Assembly (NCBI GenBank): GCA_031296935.1
Contig: JAVDPD010000008.1
Span: 1-64,000, forward strand
Reading direction: 5' to 3'
Length of the DNA stretch: 64,000 nucleotides
Source: Cerasicoccus maritimus
GTDB taxonomy: Bacteria; Verrucomicrobiota; Verrucomicrobiia; Opitutales; Cerasicoccaceae
Positions within the stretch are counted from its first letter, which is position 1; each line of letters opens with the position of its first letter. The position numbers and the translations under genes were made by a program. The notes beneath the pieces are model-generated. The model worked only from the letters and a program-made list of their open reading frames with translations. It searched no databases and was not told the DNA's origin. Of the stretch, positions 63,112-64,000 are shown piece after piece.

Positions 63112-64000
63112 CTACTGTTCCATGAAGCCCGTCATGCCCTTCAGGTAACCCGCGTAGAAGGTCACGATCGCGTAGACGATAATTCCGGCAATGACCATAA
63201 ACATGATCGCCGGGTAGAAAATGCTGGCGAAGGTCATGGCGTTGTTGGCACCCTGCTGGTATTGCTGCCCCAGGACGACGAGGTTTTTCTCCAGCTGGCC
63301 GGTTTTTTCGCCCGTGGTGTAGAGTGATCGGAAGTCCTGCGGGAAACACCGGTGCTTGTGCAGGTGCTCAGACGGCGTGGCGCCGTCGTCAATGAGCTTG
63401 CGCATGGCCACGCCCGCGCGCTTGAACTTGCTTTGGTGGGTGACGAGGCCCGAGGCGGCCCAAGCTTTGCCAATCGGCGTGCCAGCCTCCAGGAACGCCG
63501 CCAGCGCGTAGGAAAAGTCCGCTAAGGCCTGATTCTTGGCATGGCCGCTGAACCCCGGGAGAAACTTCGCCAACAGCGGCAGGATGGGGCTGTCCAGCTT
63601 GGCCAAGATCGCCAGAATCGCAAGGCTACCCCACAGCGAGCCCTCGATGATCGCTACACGCATGAAATACTCGGCGTTGATCACGTCGCTCAGACTGCTG
63701 ACGCCCTTTTCGAAATCGATGCCCAGCATGACCGGGATGATCAGCCCCGCAAAGGTCAACATGCCCACGGGATAAAGCCCGCCGAGGATGAGCTTCATTT
63801 TGGCGGCGCCCATGCGGGTGTGCTGGTCGCCCAGGGTGCGCAGGGTCTGCGGCAGGCGGCCACTTTGTGCGGCAGCCGACCAAAAATACCGGTCCTTCTT
63901 GGGCAGCCAGCTGGGCGCTTGCTTGAGCATGTCGTCCACGTCCATGCCCGCCTGCAAGTTGCTCGACATCAGGCGTCGCCCATGCGCCGGCGCGCCAAGG
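63112..64000 (-). CDS. Type II secretion/type IV pilus F-family protein (5' end beyond window)
   Basis: An inner-membrane assembly protein of the GspF/PilC (T2SSF) family. At least 285 residues are in the window; the frame is open to the edge, and residues read above the first ATG (63969) continue the expected helix, so the gene is probably partial here. Membrane segments at about 65-85 and 100-125 and at the C-terminus (PAIMFMVIAGIIVYAIVTFY) and T2SSF signatures such as LADFSYALAAFLEAGTPIGKA and FRSLYTTGEKTGQLEKNL are visible. Family members are about 400 residues. Pseudopilin genes are also found elsewhere in this window. Confidence 0.88.
   Translation of the reverse strand, partial: LGAPAHGRRLMSSNLQAGMDVDDMLKQAPSWLPKKDRYFWSAAAQSGRLPQTLRTLGDQHTRMGAAKMKLILGGLYPVGMLTFAGLIIPVMLGIDFEKGVSSLSDVINAEYFMRVAIIEGSLWGSLAILAILAKLDSPILPLLAKFLPGFSGHAKNQALADFSYALAAFLEAGTPIGKAWAASGLVTHQSKFKRAGVAMRKLIDDGATPSEHLHKHRCFPQDFRSLYTTGEKTGQLEKNLVVLGQQYQQGANNAMTFASIFYPAIMFMVIAGIIVYAIVTFYAGYLKGMTGFMEQ

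Noticed and set aside
1..64000. CRISPR array, tRNA or rRNA genes, known defence island
   Set aside because: No regularly spaced direct repeats, no cloverleaf and no rRNA-like blocks were noticed on reading; only a computed scan could exclude them.

Overview
The window looks like chromosomal DNA of a Verrucomicrobiota bacterium, probably class Opitutae (Puniceicoccales-like). This is inferred from gene content and style, not from any marker gene: prepilin-like proteins including a 1360-residue one, sialate O-acetylesterase, a LacI regulator beside glycoside hydrolase remains, a two-domain DUF1538 membrane protein with a PII-like partner, an expanded alpha-glucan cluster, and palindromic intergenic repeats. 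No rRNA or tRNA gene was recognised.

Layout. 1-3.2 kb: fmt, a LysM protein and parB on the + strand, with a transposon-like inverted-repeat element between the first two. 3.2-5.8 kb: hairpin plus MITE-like element, then a Na/Pi cotransporter-like protein and beta-carbonic anhydrase with overlapping reading frames. 5.9-9.8 kb: accessory zone with a pseudopilin, a wrecked GH2 gene, a LacI regulator, and an internally deleted IS110-family transposase next to another hairpin/MITE pair. 9.8-15.5 kb: TerB-like protein, accD with a degenerate zinc finger, comF, a secreted unknown and metY. 15.8-22.3 kb: sialate O-acetylesterase, a secreted unknown and the giant prepilin-like protein. 22.5-29.9 kb: small housekeeping and damage-repair type enzymes (hydrolase, 3-HIBADH family, fructosamine kinase family, LMW phosphatase, DUF192 lipoprotein, HAD phosphatase, a conserved unknown, SpoU methyltransferase). 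30-36 kb: RNA (uracil-5-)-methyltransferase, cmk, acyltransferase, and the DUF1538/triple PII-like pair.

36-50 kb is the most distinctive region. Leftward from a divergent promoter near 43.2 kb run a DUF4912 protein, a GH57 protein, glgA and a GH13 pullulanase/isoamylase-like protein. Rightward run a DUF4912-glycosyltransferase fusion and a second GH57 protein, followed by a circularly permuted ATP-grasp/alpha-E fusion and a transglutaminase. The glucan genes together suggest synthesis and remodelling of a glycogen-like polymer. The two arms mirror each other (DUF4912 followed by GH57 in each).

50-55.6 kb: a PrsW-like membrane protease, a small coiled-coil protein, a ComEC protein lacking its nuclease domain, a secreted Cache-domain protein and a sugar-nucleotidyltransferase-like protein. 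55.7-62 kb: gltB-gltD (glutamate synthase) with a good promoter and a UUCG-loop terminator. 62.2-64 kb: a membrane-anchored coiled-coil protein and a type II secretion F-family protein that probably runs off the window edge.

All coordinates come from reading frames and motifs; no database search was possible.
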